Assembly: GCF_040253615.1 (NCBI RefSeq)
Contig: NZ_JBEJGY010000004.1
Span: forward strand, 1,984,001 to 2,048,000
Direction of reading: 5' to 3'
Length of the DNA stretch: 64,000 nucleotides
Source of the DNA: Streptomyces sp. Edi4
GTDB lineage: Bacteria; Actinomycetota; Actinomycetes; Streptomycetales; Streptomycetaceae
Part shown: positions 28,601 through 36,591 of the stretch, piece by piece
How the letters are laid out: each line of letters starts with the position of its first letter
Numbering within the stretch: the stretch's first letter is position 1
The notes under the pieces: generated by a model
The model's database searches: none
Told to the model about the DNA's origin: nothing
Seen by the model: only the letters and a program-made list of their open reading frames with translations
Translations under genes and position numbers: made by a program

Positions 28601-28803
28601 GCGGGCTCGACGTGGCGGACCGGATCGCGGTGCGCTGGGAGTCCGCCGACCCGGAGGTCTCCTCGGCCCTGACGGCCCACGCCGACCTGATCGCCGACGA
28701 GGTCCTGGCGACGGACTACGCGGCCGGGGACGCCGACGACTCCTACGGCTCGCCCTTCACCGACGAGCCCCTGTCCCTGACGTTCCGCCTGCGCAAGGCG
28801 TAA
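25663..28803 (+). CDS. ileS: Isoleucyl-tRNA synthetase, eukaryote-like (IleRS2) type
   Basis: A 1046-aa class Ia synthetase charging tRNA-Ile. The HIGH-motif region reads PPTANGMPGAHHIEAR, so the catalytic signature is G57-A-H-H60 instead of HxGH. The KMSKS loop is K598-M-S-K-H. The CP1 editing domain (LVWTTTPWTLVSNTAVAAHP) lies between them and an anticodon-binding domain follows. Length and motifs place it in the eukaryote-like IleRS2 group, which is usually mupirocin resistant. ATG 25663 has GGAGG nine bases upstream. Expression is under the T-box at 25440-25625. Confidence 0.97.
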   Translation: MSQYRQVPAQVDLPALEHAVLDFWEQSKVFAKSLQQSEGRPEWVFYEGPPTANGMPGAHHIEARVFKDVFPRFRTMRGYHVARKAGWDCHGLPVELAVEKELGFTGKKDIEAYGIAEFNAKCRESVTRHTDAFADLTTRMGYWVDLDDAYRTMDPQYVESVWWSLKEIFNKGLLVQDHRVAPWCPRCGTGLSDHELAQGYETVVDPSVFVRFPLTGGPLAGRAALLVWTTTPWTLVSNTAVAAHPEVTYVVATNGEEKLVVAEPLLAKALGEGWEVTGERFTGAEMERWTYQRPFELVEFPAEAHYVVNAEYVTTEDGTGLVHQSPAFGADDLAVCKAYGLPVVNPVRPDGTFEQDVPLVGGVFFKKADEKLTEDLNERGLLFRHVPYEHSYPHCWRCHTALLYYAQPSWYIRTTAVKDAMLRENEKTNWFPESVKEGRFGDWLKNNIDWALSRNRYWGTPLPIWRCEDNHLTCVGSRAELTELTGTDQSSLDPHRPYIDEVTFTCTAEGCALEAVRVPEVIDAWYDSGSMPFAQYGYPHQNKELFESRYPAQFISEAIDQTRGWFYTLMAVGTLVFDKSSYENVVCLGHILAEDGRKMSKHLGNTLDPIPLMDQHGADAVRWFMAAGGSPWAARRVGHGTIQEVVRKTLLTYWNTVAFQALYARTSSWAPSAADPAPADRTVLDRWLLSELNSLVEQVTSALEAYDTQKAGKALSSFVDDLSNWYVRRSRRRFWQGDKAALRTLHDVVETVTRLMAPLTPFITERVWQDMVVPVTPSAPESIHLATWPEADTSAIDPELSRQMALVRRLVELGRATRAESGVKTRQPLSRALIAVAGFDALSPELHAQITEELNVSSLASLSEVGGSLVDTTAKANFRALGKRFGKGVQDVAKAVAAADAAALSASLRDTGTASVEVNGESVALAPDEVIITETPREGWSVASDSGATVALDLEITPELRLAGLARDAIRLIQEARKNSGLDVADRIAVRWESADPEVSSALTAHADLIADEVLATDYAAGDADDSYGSPFTDEPLSLTFRLRKA

Positions 28804-28814
28804 CGCCCCTTACG

Positions 28815-28853
28815 AGCGGCCCGCCCTTCCCCGACCGGGGGGGGTGGGCCGCT
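28815..28853 (+). terminator. ileS terminator
   Basis: An 11-bp stem (AGCGGCCCGCC paired with GGTGGGCCGCT, one G-T pair) begins 12 bp after the ileS stop and is followed by TTTC. Confidence 0.75.
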
Positions 28854-28963
28854 TTCGGCTACGCGGCCCCGGGCTCCCTGGGGATCCACCCCAGATCCGG
28901 GGAGTGGCCCCACCCCGCCCCTTCCCGCAACCCTCCGGGGTCATGAATGGGCCGAGGTCCAAA

Positions 28964-29090
28964 CCCTGGGGCTCCGCCCCAGACCCCGTCCGCGCCTTGA
29001 GGGCGCTTGTCCTCAAACGCCGGACAGGCTGAAGATGTCCGCGCCGACCGGCACCGAGTAGCCCAGGGGCGCGGGGAACCGCGCGAGAAG
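28964..29090 (-). repeat. Single inverted copy of the approximately 150-bp structured repeat
   Basis: Read on the minus strand, this segment has the same modules in the same order as the array at 53.1-54.0 kb: GCGCGGTTCCCCGCGC, then TGTCC-GGCGTTTGA-GGACA, then GCGCC-CTCAA-GGCGC, then GGGGTCTGGGGC-GGA-GCCCCAG. It lies between convergent ileS and divIVA. The rest of this 495-bp gap holds only the two terminators and unrecognised sequence (28854-28963 and 29091-29219). Confidence 0.8.
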
Positions 29091-29219
29091 CGAGCACGGT
29101 CCGCAGGCGACGCACATACCCCCGGAGGCCCTGCGGCTACCGCGCGGTGTCACAGCGGGAAGGGAAGGGGTGGGGAAGCGGGCCCGTCGCAGACGGCGAC
29201 TTCCCGGTGGAACGGCGAA

Positions 29220-29253
29220 GGGCCGGTACCGGGAACAATCCCGGTACCGGCCC
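29220..29253 (-). terminator. divIVA terminator
   Basis: Perfect 15-bp arms (29220-29234 and 29239-29253) with an ACAA loop, 46 bp downstream of the divIVA stop. The GGTACC-rich stem is unrelated to the nearby repeat. Confidence 0.82.
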
Positions 29254-29298
29254 CGCAGCCTGCCGACGGCTACGCGCGACGCACGCGCGTAGAGCCCG

Positions 29299-30513
29299 TC
29301 AGTTGTCGTCCTCGTCGATCAGGAAGCCACGCATCGGCGAGGGAGCCTGCTGCATCGGCGAGGGCCCCTGCGGCCGCACCGGCGCCATCGGCTGGGTCAT
29401 CGCCGGCGTCATCTGCTGCTGACCGCCGTAGGACGGCCCGCTCGGCATGGACTGCTGGCCGCCCATGGACGGCTGGCCACCCATCTGGTGCCCCATGGAA
29501 CCGGCACCGGCCGACGCCATGGACCCGCTCATCTGCGGAGCCGGCGGCAGCGAGGCCGTCGCCGGGGTGCGCGGCGGCGCGAGCGAGTCGTCGGCCTGCG
29601 TCTCCAGCTGGCGCAGCTGAGACTCCAGGTAGGACTTCAGACGCGTACGGTACTCGCGCTCGAAGCCCCGCAGGTCCTCGACCTTGCGCTCGAGGGTGGC
29701 GCGGGCGGACTCGAGGGAGCCCATCGCGACACGGTGCTTTTCCTGCGCGTCCCGCTCCAGGGCGTCCGCCTTGGCACGGGCGTCGCGCTCCAGGCCCTCC
29801 GCGCGGGACCGGGCCTCGCCGACGATCTTGTTGGCCTCGGAACGGGCCTCCGCGATCGCCTGGTCGGCGGTCTGCTGCGCGAGCGAGAGCACACGGGCGG
29901 CGCTGTCGCCACCGGGAGCCTGCGCCTGCTGGCCCATCTGGGGACCGTGGCCCATGGGGCCGCCCATCGGCTGGCCCATGGGGCCCTGGCCGAGCTGGTT
30001 CTGACCCATGGGGCCCTGACCCAGCTGGTTCTGGCCCATCTGGTTCTGGCCCATCTGGTTCTGGCCCATCGGACCCTGGCCCATGGGGCCCTGACCCATC
30101 GGACCCTGACCCATGGGGCCCTGGCCGTGCTGGCCGTGCTGGCCCTGCGGGCCGTGGCCACCGGGACCCGCAGGCAGCTGCGGCGCGCCGCTGGGCAGCT
30201 GGGGCGGACCCATCTGCGGCTGCTGCTGCTGCACCTGCGGCGGACCGGATATGGCGGCGGGAACGGGGGCACCCTGGCCTCGGCCGTCCTGCTGCTGCTC
30301 CGGCTTGCGCATGCCCTGCTGCTGCTGGTTCTGCGCGGCGGCGCGGGTGGCGGCGGCCAGCTTGGCGCGCAGATCCTCGTTCTCACGGAGCAGTCGGGTC
30401 AGCTCGGACTCGACTTCGTCGAGGAAGGCGTCAACCTCGTCCTCGTCATAGCCTTCTCGGAGGCGGACCGTCGTGAACTGCTTGTTCCGCACGTCCTCGG
30501 GGGTCAGCGGCAT
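29299..30513 (-). CDS. divIVA: Polar growth / cell division protein DivIVA (Wag31)
   Basis: A 404-aa protein that marks hyphal tips and recruits the cell-wall machinery. The N-terminal membrane-binding domain (PEDVRNKQFTTVRLREGYDEDEVDAFLDEV) is followed by a coiled coil, a Gln/Pro/Gly linker with ten tandem pentads (QGPMG, QNQMG or QNQLG, residues 131-180), a second coiled coil (ARVLSLAQQTADQAIAEARSEANKIVGEAR to about residue 310) and a Met/Gln/Pro-rich tail ending FLIDEDDN. ATG 30513. It is the last gene of the dcw block and is essential in Streptomyces. Confidence 0.96.
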   Translation of the reverse strand: MPLTPEDVRNKQFTTVRLREGYDEDEVDAFLDEVESELTRLLRENEDLRAKLAAATRAAAQNQQQQGMRKPEQQQDGRGQGAPVPAAISGPPQVQQQQPQMGPPQLPSGAPQLPAGPGGHGPQGQHGQHGQGPMGQGPMGQGPMGQGPMGQNQMGQNQMGQNQLGQGPMGQNQLGQGPMGQPMGGPMGHGPQMGQQAQAPGGDSAARVLSLAQQTADQAIAEARSEANKIVGEARSRAEGLERDARAKADALERDAQEKHRVAMGSLESARATLERKVEDLRGFEREYRTRLKSYLESQLRQLETQADDSLAPPRTPATASLPPAPQMSGSMASAGAGSMGHQMGGQPSMGGQQSMPSGPSYGGQQQMTPAMTQPMAPVRPQGPSPMQQAPSPMRGFLIDEDDN

Positions 30514-30562
30514 CTCTTCTTCACCTCTACGTAGTCGTCGGCAGTCGGCAGGACCGAATCGT

Positions 30563-30850
30563 TCACAACCTGACCTTCACGATGTTGATCAGGAGGAAGA
30601 CGATGATCATCAGAACGAAGAAGGACAGGTCGAGTGCCACGCCCCCGAGACGCAACGGCGGAATGAACCGCCGCAGAAGCTTGAGCGGTGGATCGGTGAC
30701 AGTGTAGGTGGCCTCAAGAACGACCACCATCGCCTTACCGGGTTGCCATGAACGGGCGAACTGGAAGACGTAGTCCATGACGAGCCGGAAGATCAGCACG
30801 GCGGAGAAGCACATCAGCGCGATGTAGATCACCTGTAGTGCGACGCCCAT
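30563..30850 (-). CDS. YggT family membrane protein
   Basis: A 95-aa protein with two membrane segments (VIYIALMCFSAVLIFRLVMDYVF and LDLSFFVLMIIVFLLINIV) flanking the conserved TDPPLKLLRRFIPPL loop typical of YggT. ATG 30850 is preceded by GGGGAGAGGG. It lies between sepF and divIVA, the normal actinobacterial position. Its role is not firmly known; an effect on division or osmotic balance is proposed for the family. Confidence 0.93.
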   Translation of the reverse strand: MGVALQVIYIALMCFSAVLIFRLVMDYVFQFARSWQPGKAMVVVLEATYTVTDPPLKLLRRFIPPLRLGGVALDLSFFVLMIIVFLLINIVKVRL

Positions 30851-30922
30851 CTCGCGCTTCCCTCTCCCCTTGCCTCAAAGCCCCGGCCTGGTGTCGGCCG
30901 GTTCGTTCCCGGTGTCGTGTTC

Positions 30923-31540
30923 TCAGCTCTGGTTGAAGAATCCGCCCTCTGCGATGCGGGCCTTGTCCTCCGCCGTGACATCGACGTTAGCAGGAGACAG
31001 CAGGAACACCTTCTGCGTCACGCGTTCAATGCTGCCGTGCAGGCCGAAGACGAGACCGGCGGCAAAGTCGACAAGTCGCTTCGCGTCGGTGTCGTCCATC
31101 TCGGTGAGATTCATGATCACCGGGGTGCCCTCGCGGAAGTGTTCCCCGATGGTACGGGCCTCGTTGTAGGTCCGCGGGTGCAGCGTGGTGATGCGGTACG
31201 GCTCCCGCTCGGACACGACCTTGGGCATGATCACCGGTGCGTTCTTCTCCAGGCTCGGGCGTTCAGGTGTGATGGACGCCACGGGTGCGATTCGCGCCGG
31301 TCGTCCGCTTTCTACCGATAGTTGAACCGGCTCTCTCGGCGCTGGAGGCTGAGTCGCACGTACCGGTTCGTCCCGTTCGTCCTGGAGCGGAACCTGGTGC
31401 GGGGGCTGATGCCGCCGACGGTCGCGCTCCGGTTCGGGCTCGGGTTCGAAATCGTCGTCGGGGTCGAACCCCCGGCCGTCGTACCCATCGTCCTCCACGA
31501 GGCCGAGGTAGACCGCCATCTTGCGCATCGCGCCGGCCAT
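30923..31540 (-). CDS. sepF: Cell division protein SepF
   Basis: A 205-aa FtsZ-binding protein that anchors the Z ring to the membrane. It has an N-terminal amphipathic helix ([18 protein letters not shown]), an acidic/basic disordered linker and the C-terminal SepF domain ([51 protein letters not shown]). ATG 31540 follows GGAGGAATCTGAGC. Actinobacteria lack FtsA and ZipA, so SepF is the main membrane tether here. Its place right after yggS is conserved. Confidence 0.96.
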   Translation of the reverse strand: MAGAMRKMAVYLGLVEDDGYDGRGFDPDDDFEPEPEPERDRRRHQPPHQVPLQDERDEPVRATQPPAPREPVQLSVESGRPARIAPVASITPERPSLEKNAPVIMPKVVSEREPYRITTLHPRTYNEARTIGEHFREGTPVIMNLTEMDDTDAKRLVDFAAGLVFGLHGSIERVTQKVFLLSPANVDVTAEDKARIAEGGFFNQS

Positions 31541-31680
31541 GCTCAGATTCCTCCGCTCTGTGGTGGATCGCTCCTGTCGCCGAGTGGCAGCGTCATCAAG
31601 GGCCCACGATCCACGCGGTCTGCCCACCGAAGAGTGGGAATGACCATATTTTCTGCTGTGGTCCGACTTGCTTGGCGACG

Positions 31681-32400
31681 TTACCCGAGCCGGGGTCGGT
31701 CTCCGAGTACCGCCGTTCCGACGCGTACATGTGTCGCTCCGGCCGCGACGGCCTCTTCGAGGTCCGCACTCATCCCTGCTGACACCATGTTCGCAGCCGG
31801 ATGGTCCGCGCGCAGGCGGGATGAGAATTCCATCAGCCGCTCGAAAGCGGCCCGTTGCCGACCGGCGTACGCTCCGGCCAGCGGCGCCACCGTCATCAGA
31901 CCGTCGAGCCTGAGCCCGGGCGCCCCCGCGACAAGGTCCGCCAACTCCGCGACGGCGTCCGGGGCGACGCCCCCGCGCGCACCGCGCTCACCGGACTCCG
32001 CGTCGAGGGCCACCTGGATGAGGCAGCCGAGCTCACGTCCGGCCCGGACGGCCGCGGTGGAGAGCGAACCGACCAGCTTGCCCCGGTCGACCGACTGCAC
32101 CATATCGGCATAACTGGCCACAGAACGAACCTTGTTGGTCTGCAACTGACCCACGAAGTGCCAGGTCAGATCCAGATCGGCACAGGCCTCGGCCTTCGGG
32201 GCGGCGTCCTGGTCGCGGTTCTCGGCGACCTCGCGCACTCCGAGTTCGTGCAGCAGGCGCACATCGCTCGCCGGGTAGGTCTTGGTGACCACGATGAGGG
32301 TCACCTCCGCGCGCTCGCGCCCGGCCGAGGCGCACGCGGAGGCGATACGTTCCTCCACCTGAGCCAGGTTCCGGGCGAGTTCGCTCTTGCGATCCGTCAT
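31681..32400 (-). CDS. yggS: PLP homeostasis protein, YggS/PLPBP family
   Basis: A 239-aa single-domain alanine-racemase-like barrel that binds pyridoxal phosphate without known catalysis. The PLP lysine is in [29 protein letters not shown] and the C-terminal [28 protein letters not shown] are family hallmarks. ATG 32400 sits six bases after the pgeF stop. It lies between pgeF and sepF, the usual arrangement. Confidence 0.95.
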   Translation of the reverse strand: MTDRKSELARNLAQVEERIASACASAGRERAEVTLIVVTKTYPASDVRLLHELGVREVAENRDQDAAPKAEACADLDLTWHFVGQLQTNKVRSVASYADMVQSVDRGKLVGSLSTAAVRAGRELGCLIQVALDAESGERGARGGVAPDAVAELADLVAGAPGLRLDGLMTVAPLAGAYAGRQRAAFERLMEFSSRLRADHPAANMVSAGMSADLEEAVAAGATHVRVGTAVLGDRPRLG

Positions 32401-32406
32401 GAGTCG

Positions 32407-33135
32407 TCAGTCCAGCCAGACATATCCGGCGAGCCGGCCGGTGGCACGGTCGCGGCGGTAGGAGAAGTGGTCGGGCGATTCGAGGGTGCAGACGGAAGAG
32501 GCCTGCCGGTCGGTGACGCCGAGGGCGGCGAGCTGCGCGTGCACCGCGGCGGTGACGTCCACGGCCGGCGTGCCCCAACTGGTCTGGGACCAGGCGGCCG
32601 GCTCGACGGCGGCGACCTCGGCCCGCATCGGCTCGGGCACTTCGTAACAGCGTCCGCAGACGGCGGGCCCGGTGCGGGCCACGATCCTGGCCGGGTCGGC
32701 GCCGAGCGAGACCATCGCCTCGACCGCGGCGGGCACCACGCCCGCCACCATTCCGGGCCGCCCCGCGTGGGCGGCGCCCGCGACCCCGGCCACCGGGTCC
32801 GCGAGCAGGACCGGCACGCAGTCCGCGGTCAGCACCGCGAGCGGGGTCGCGCGACGGCCCGTCACCACCGCGTCGACGGCGGCCGGATCGCCGGGACCGA
32901 AGGGGCCGTCGACCACCGCGACCTCGCGCCCGTGGACCTGGTTCATCCAGACCACCCGGCCCGGGTCGAGCCCGAGCTTCCTGGCGGCGAGCCCACGGTT
33001 GGTCCGCACCGCCGCGGGGTCGTCGCCGACGGCGCCGCCGAGGTTGAGCTCTTCGTACGGAACGGCGCTCACCCCGCCCCACCGGTCGGTGAAGGCGAAG
33101 TGCGCGCCGCTCACAGTGCCCTGCTCTCGTATCAC
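32407..33135 (-). CDS. pgeF: Multicopper-type purine nucleoside phosphorylase / YfiH family (PgeF)
   Basis: A 242-aa protein of the YlmD/YfiH/LACC1 family. Conserved metal and active-site stretches are WMNQVHGREV (His), LTADCVPVLL (Cys), GAAHAGRPG (His) and GRCYEVPEPM. Members act as zinc purine nucleoside phosphorylases or edit peptidoglycan precursors. Start GTG 33135 is probable, but an internal GTG (protein VSGAHFAF) is also possible. It follows ftsZ by 45 bp, as in most actinobacteria. Confidence 0.9.
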   Translation of the reverse strand: MIREQGTVSGAHFAFTDRWGGVSAVPYEELNLGGAVGDDPAAVRTNRGLAARKLGLDPGRVVWMNQVHGREVAVVDGPFGPGDPAAVDAVVTGRRATPLAVLTADCVPVLLADPVAGVAGAAHAGRPGMVAGVVPAAVEAMVSLGADPARIVARTGPAVCGRCYEVPEPMRAEVAAVEPAAWSQTSWGTPAVDVTAAVHAQLAALGVTDRQASSVCTLESPDHFSYRRDRATGRLAGYVWLD

Positions 33136-33180
33136 TTCAAGGGATCGCTTCGAAAGGCCGCTTCGCTCACGCGAGCGCGC

Positions 33181-34386
33181 TCACTTGAGGAAGTCCGGCA
33201 CATCCAGTTCCTCGGCCTGGCTGTCCGGGTAGGGACGGGCCGTCGGGATGGCGGAGGGCGCCGGGGCCTCGTTGACCGGGGCGGGCTCGACCGGGGCGAC
33301 CGGGGCCGGGGGCTCCTCGCGGGTGGGCACCGCGCCGAGGCCGCCGAGCGGGCGGGACACCTCGGACGGCCGCGCGGGCGCGGGCTCGTCGCGCTTGGTG
33401 GAGGCGGCGCCGAGGACGGTGTCCCTGCGGGCCGGGGGCTGTCCGCCGTCGAAGCCGGCCGCGATGACGGTGACCCGTACCTCGTCGCCGAGCGCGTCGT
33501 CGATGACCGCGCCGAAGATGATGTTGGCCTCGGGGTGGGCGGCCTCGCTGACCAGCTGGGCGGCCTCGTTGATCTCGAACAGGCCGAGGTCGGAGCCGCC
33601 GGAGATGGAGAGCAGCACACCGCGGGCGCCGTCGATGGAGGCTTCGAGGAGCGGCGAGGAGATCGCCATCTCGGCGGCGGCCACCGCGCGGTCGTCGCCA
33701 CGGGCCGAGCCGATGCCCATGAGGGCCGAACCGGCTTCCGACATCACGGACTTGACGTCGGCGAAGTCGAGGTTGATGAGGCCCGGCGTGGTGATCAGGT
33801 CCGTGATGCCCTGGACACCGCTGAGCAGCACCTGGTCGGCGGACTTGAACGCGTCGAGCACGCTGACCTGGCGGTCCGAGATGGACAGCAGCCGGTCGTT
33901 GGGGATGACGATGAGGGTGTCGACCTCTTCGCGGAGCTCGGCGATGCCGTCCTCCGCCTGGTTCGCCCGGCGCCGGCCCTCGAAGGTGAACGGGCGGGTG
34001 ACCACACCGATCGTCAGGGCGCCCAGCGAGCGGGCGATGTTGGCGACGACGGGCGCGCCGCCGGTGCCGGTGCCGCCGCCCTCGCCGGCGGTGACGAAGA
34101 CCATGTCGGCCCCCTTGAGGACCTCCTCGATCTCCTCACGGTGGTCCTCTGCCGCCTTGCGTCCGACGGCCGGGTTGGCTCCGGCCCCGAGGCCGCGGGT
34201 GAGTTCACGGCCGACGTCGAGCTTGACGTCGGCGTCGCTCATCAACAGTGCTTGCGCGTCCGTGTTGATCGCGATGAACTCGACGCCCTTGAGACCGACC
34301 TCGATCATTCGGTTGATGGCATTGACACCACCGCCGCCGACACCGATGACCTTGATGACTGCGAGGTAGTTCTGCGGTGCTGCCAC
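33181..34386 (-). CDS. ftsZ: Cell division GTPase FtsZ
   Basis: A 401-aa tubulin homologue that assembles the Z ring and the sporulation ladders. The T1 region is [10 protein letters not shown] and the tubulin signature GGGTGTG is at residues 103-109. T7 loop: [11 protein letters not shown]. After a Pro/Ala-rich linker the C-terminal peptide DVPDFLK binds SepF. GTG 34386 ([10 protein letters not shown]) matches known streptomycete FtsZ; the frame extends 12 codons further but without support. A 277-bp leader with promoters precedes it. Confidence 0.98.
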   Translation of the reverse strand: MAAPQNYLAVIKVIGVGGGGVNAINRMIEVGLKGVEFIAINTDAQALLMSDADVKLDVGRELTRGLGAGANPAVGRKAAEDHREEIEEVLKGADMVFVTAGEGGGTGTGGAPVVANIARSLGALTIGVVTRPFTFEGRRRANQAEDGIAELREEVDTLIVIPNDRLLSISDRQVSVLDAFKSADQVLLSGVQGITDLITTPGLINLDFADVKSVMSEAGSALMGIGSARGDDRAVAAAEMAISSPLLEASIDGARGVLLSISGGSDLGLFEINEAAQLVSEAAHPEANIIFGAVIDDALGDEVRVTVIAAGFDGGQPPARRDTVLGAASTKRDEPAPARPSEVSRPLGGLGAVPTREEPPAPVAPVEPAPVNEAPAPSAIPTARPYPDSQAEELDVPDFLK

Positions 34387-34482
34387 GTCGAAGGCCTCTC
34401 GCCTCGAGTTACGGGTCGTCACTTCGCGGGTGGCGCGAGGCGACGACGAATGCCGATTGGGGCGGTCCGTATCGCCGACCCG

Positions 34483-34507
34483 AACCCTAACGCTGAAGTT
34501 TAGGGTT
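34483..34507 (-). promoter_or_regulatory. AACCCTAA / TTAGGGTT inverted repeat in the ftsZ leader
   Basis: Eight-bp perfect arms (34483-34490 and 34500-34507) around a nine-base AT-rich centre lie about 100 bp upstream of the ftsZ start and downstream of the predicted -10 at 34544. It could be an RNA hairpin in the ftsZ mRNA leader or an operator for developmental control. Confidence 0.5.
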
Positions 34508-34543
34508 ACCAGTGTGTCTGTTCGCTGGACTCTTCCGAACAGG

Positions 34544-34635
34544 ACACTAAGTCGACAAGTGGCGCACGTTCAACGAACACGCCGAACCTCCCGTTTTTCT
34601 TTTCACCCTATGTGATCACCCGTGTCGCTGACCAA
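34544..34635 (-). promoter_or_regulatory. Two candidate ftsZ promoters
   Basis: On the minus strand, TTGAAC (34568-34573) and TAGTGT (34544-34549) are separated by 18 bp. Further upstream TTGGTC (34630-34635) and TAGGGT (34605-34610) are 19 bp apart. Streptomyces ftsZ is known to be driven by several promoters, one raised during sporulation; which of these corresponds is not known. Confidence 0.55.
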
Positions 34636-34663
34636 CCAGGGTGCTGGCCAGCGCATATGTCCG

Positions 34664-35476
34664 TCAACTACCTGATACCGCCGGGGCGGTGGGGGCGCTC
34701 ACATCGAAGTGGACCGACTTGGGGCGGGCTTTCATCAACGCACTGAGGGTACGTCCCTTCAGCTCGCCCTCCTCCTCACTTCCCCACAGAACGCTCCGGC
34801 CGCCGGCCAGCTCAAGGGTGACGGAATCGTAGGAGGAAACGCGCACCGAGCGGGTCTCCTTGGCGACGGCTGGCGGGAGTTCACCCGTGACGCGCACGGC
34901 TTCCAGGACGAGCCGGTCGGCGCCGAAGCGGCGCACGCTCGGGGACTGGGAGGCCGTCAGTTCGAGCTGGGCGATGCCTGCCGGGGGCTGCGCGACCGTG
35001 GCGAAACGCACACCTTTCGCGTCCACTTCGTCGAACTTCGCCCCCTTCTTCATGACCAGGACCGGGCGCCGTTCGCTCACATGGAGAGCGATTGTGTGCG
35101 GCCATGACCGAGTGACCTCGACGGTGTCGACGCGGGGCAGCTTCTGCCGCAATCGCGTCTCAATCGCGCCCGTGTCGACGGAAATCAGCGGCGAGCCGAC
35201 CGGTACGGCGGCGACCGTTTCGACCTCACTGGGCGTCAGAACCCGGGTACCGGTGGTCTTCACCTGCTCCACGCGCAGCCAGCTCGATCCGTACAGGACC
35301 CAGACCAGTCCCGCTCCGGACAGGAGGAGAACGACGGTGAGCACGAGCAGTCCGCGCCGGCGGGGCAGCCGGAGCCGGCCGCCGCGCCGGGGACGGGGGC
35401 CGGGCCGATTGGACTTCGCCGACTTCGCCTTCGCGCTCGGTCCGCCACCGCGCTGAGCGGTCGCCCCTCCGGCCAC
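34664..35476 (-). CDS. ftsQ: Cell division protein FtsQ/DivIB
   Basis: A 270-aa bitopic division protein. A basic cytoplasmic N-terminus (about 42 residues) is followed by one membrane helix (LLVLTVVLLLSGAGLVWVLYG), the POTRA domain (WLRVEQVKTTGTRVLTPSEVETVAAV) and a beta domain. It links FtsL/FtsB-type proteins with the septal synthases. GTG 35476. It lies between murG and ftsZ; murC and ddl, which often sit here in other bacteria, are absent. Confidence 0.95.
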   Translation of the reverse strand: MAGGATAQRGGGPSAKAKSAKSNRPGPRPRRGGRLRLPRRRGLLVLTVVLLLSGAGLVWVLYGSSWLRVEQVKTTGTRVLTPSEVETVAAVPVGSPLISVDTGAIETRLRQKLPRVDTVEVTRSWPHTIALHVSERRPVLVMKKGAKFDEVDAKGVRFATVAQPPAGIAQLELTASQSPSVRRFGADRLVLEAVRVTGELPPAVAKETRSVRVSSYDSVTLELAGGRSVLWGSEEEGELKGRTLSALMKARPKSVHFDVSAPTAPAVSGS

Positions 35477-35499
35477 GGTCCCTGCCTTCCGTCAGTTGG

Positions 35500-36585
35500 T
35501 CAACGTCCCGCGATGGCCTCGTACACCATCTGCACGAGGAGCTGGTCCGCGTCGCGCCGCCCGAACTCGGCGGCGGAGCGCGACATCTCGTACAGCCGGT
35601 GCGGGTCGGCGAGCACCGGCAGGACGTTTCCCTGCACCCACTCGGGCGTGAGTTCGGCGTCGTCGACCAGGAGGCCGCCGCCGGCCTTGACCACCGGCTG
35701 GGCGTTCAGCCGCTGTTCGCCGTTGCCGATGGGCAACGGTACGTAGGCGGCGGGCAGCCCGACGGCGGAGAGTTCGGCGACGGTCATCGCGCCCGCGCGG
35801 CAGAGCATCATGTCGGCCGCGGCGTACGCGAGGTCCATCCGGTCCACGTACGGTACCGGGACGTAGGGCGGCATCCCGGGCATGTGCTCGACACGCGGCA
35901 GTTCGTTCTTCGGGCCGACCGCGTGCAGGATCTGGATGCCGGAGCGCTGGAGCACCGGGGCGATCTGCTGGATGACCTCGTTCAGGCGCCGGGCGCCCTG
36001 GGAGCCGCCGGAAACGAGCAGCGTCGGCAGGCCGGGGTCGAGGCCGAACGCGGCGCGCGCCTCGGGGCGGACCCGGGCACGGTCGAGGGTGGCGATCGAG
36101 TAGCGCAGCGGGATGCCGATGTAGCGGGAGTTGCGCAGCTTGCTGTCCGGGGTCGCGACGGCGACCCCTGCCGCGTACCGCGAGCCGATCTTGTTGGCCA
36201 GGCCCGGCCGCGCGTTGGCCTCGTGGACCACGATCGGCACCCCGAGCCGCTTGGCCGCCAGGTAGCCGGGCAGCGCCACATAGCCGCCGAAGCCGACCAC
36301 GCAGTCGGCCTTGGTGCGCTCCAGGATCTGCTCGGCGGCCTTGATGGTGCCGCGCAGCCGCCCGGGGACGGTGATCAGTTCGGGGGTGGGCCTGCGGGGC
36401 AGCGGGACGGCCGGGATGAGCGCGAGCTCATAGCCGCGTTCGGGCACGAGCCGGGTCTCCAGACCCTTCTCCGTGCCCAGTGCCGTGATCCCCACGGTGG
36501 GGTCCTGCCTGCGCAGGGCATCCGCGAGGGCGAGCGCGGGCTCGATGTGGCCGGCGGTCCCCCCACCGGCGAGTACGACATGCAC
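35500..36585 (-). CDS. murG: Undecaprenyl-PP-MurNAc-pentapeptide GlcNAc transferase
   Basis: A 361-aa GT28 glycosyltransferase that converts lipid I to lipid II on the inner membrane face. The first Gly-rich loop is VLAGGGTAGHIEPALALADAL, the second is LLVSGGSQGARRLNE, and the donor-binding region LCRAGAMTVAELSAVGLPAAYVPLP is typical. GTG 36585 follows the ftsW stop by six bases. Confidence 0.97.
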   Translation of the reverse strand: MHVVLAGGGTAGHIEPALALADALRRQDPTVGITALGTEKGLETRLVPERGYELALIPAVPLPRRPTPELITVPGRLRGTIKAAEQILERTKADCVVGFGGYVALPGYLAAKRLGVPIVVHEANARPGLANKIGSRYAAGVAVATPDSKLRNSRYIGIPLRYSIATLDRARVRPEARAAFGLDPGLPTLLVSGGSQGARRLNEVIQQIAPVLQRSGIQILHAVGPKNELPRVEHMPGMPPYVPVPYVDRMDLAYAAADMMLCRAGAMTVAELSAVGLPAAYVPLPIGNGEQRLNAQPVVKAGGGLLVDDAELTPEWVQGNVLPVLADPHRLYEMSRSAAEFGRRDADQLLVQMVYEAIAGR

Positions 36586-36591
36586 CGAAAT

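Noticed and set aside
25465-28680. A minus-strand frame of over 1000 codons antisense to ileS
   Set aside because: Its protein is Arg/Gly/Val-rich without domains, and it mirrors ileS codons in the way typical of high-GC shadow frames.
34483-34507. Telomere-like TTAGGG sequence as a replication or end element
   Set aside because: Streptomyces telomeres are palindromic and unrelated; this is one short inverted repeat in the ftsZ leader.
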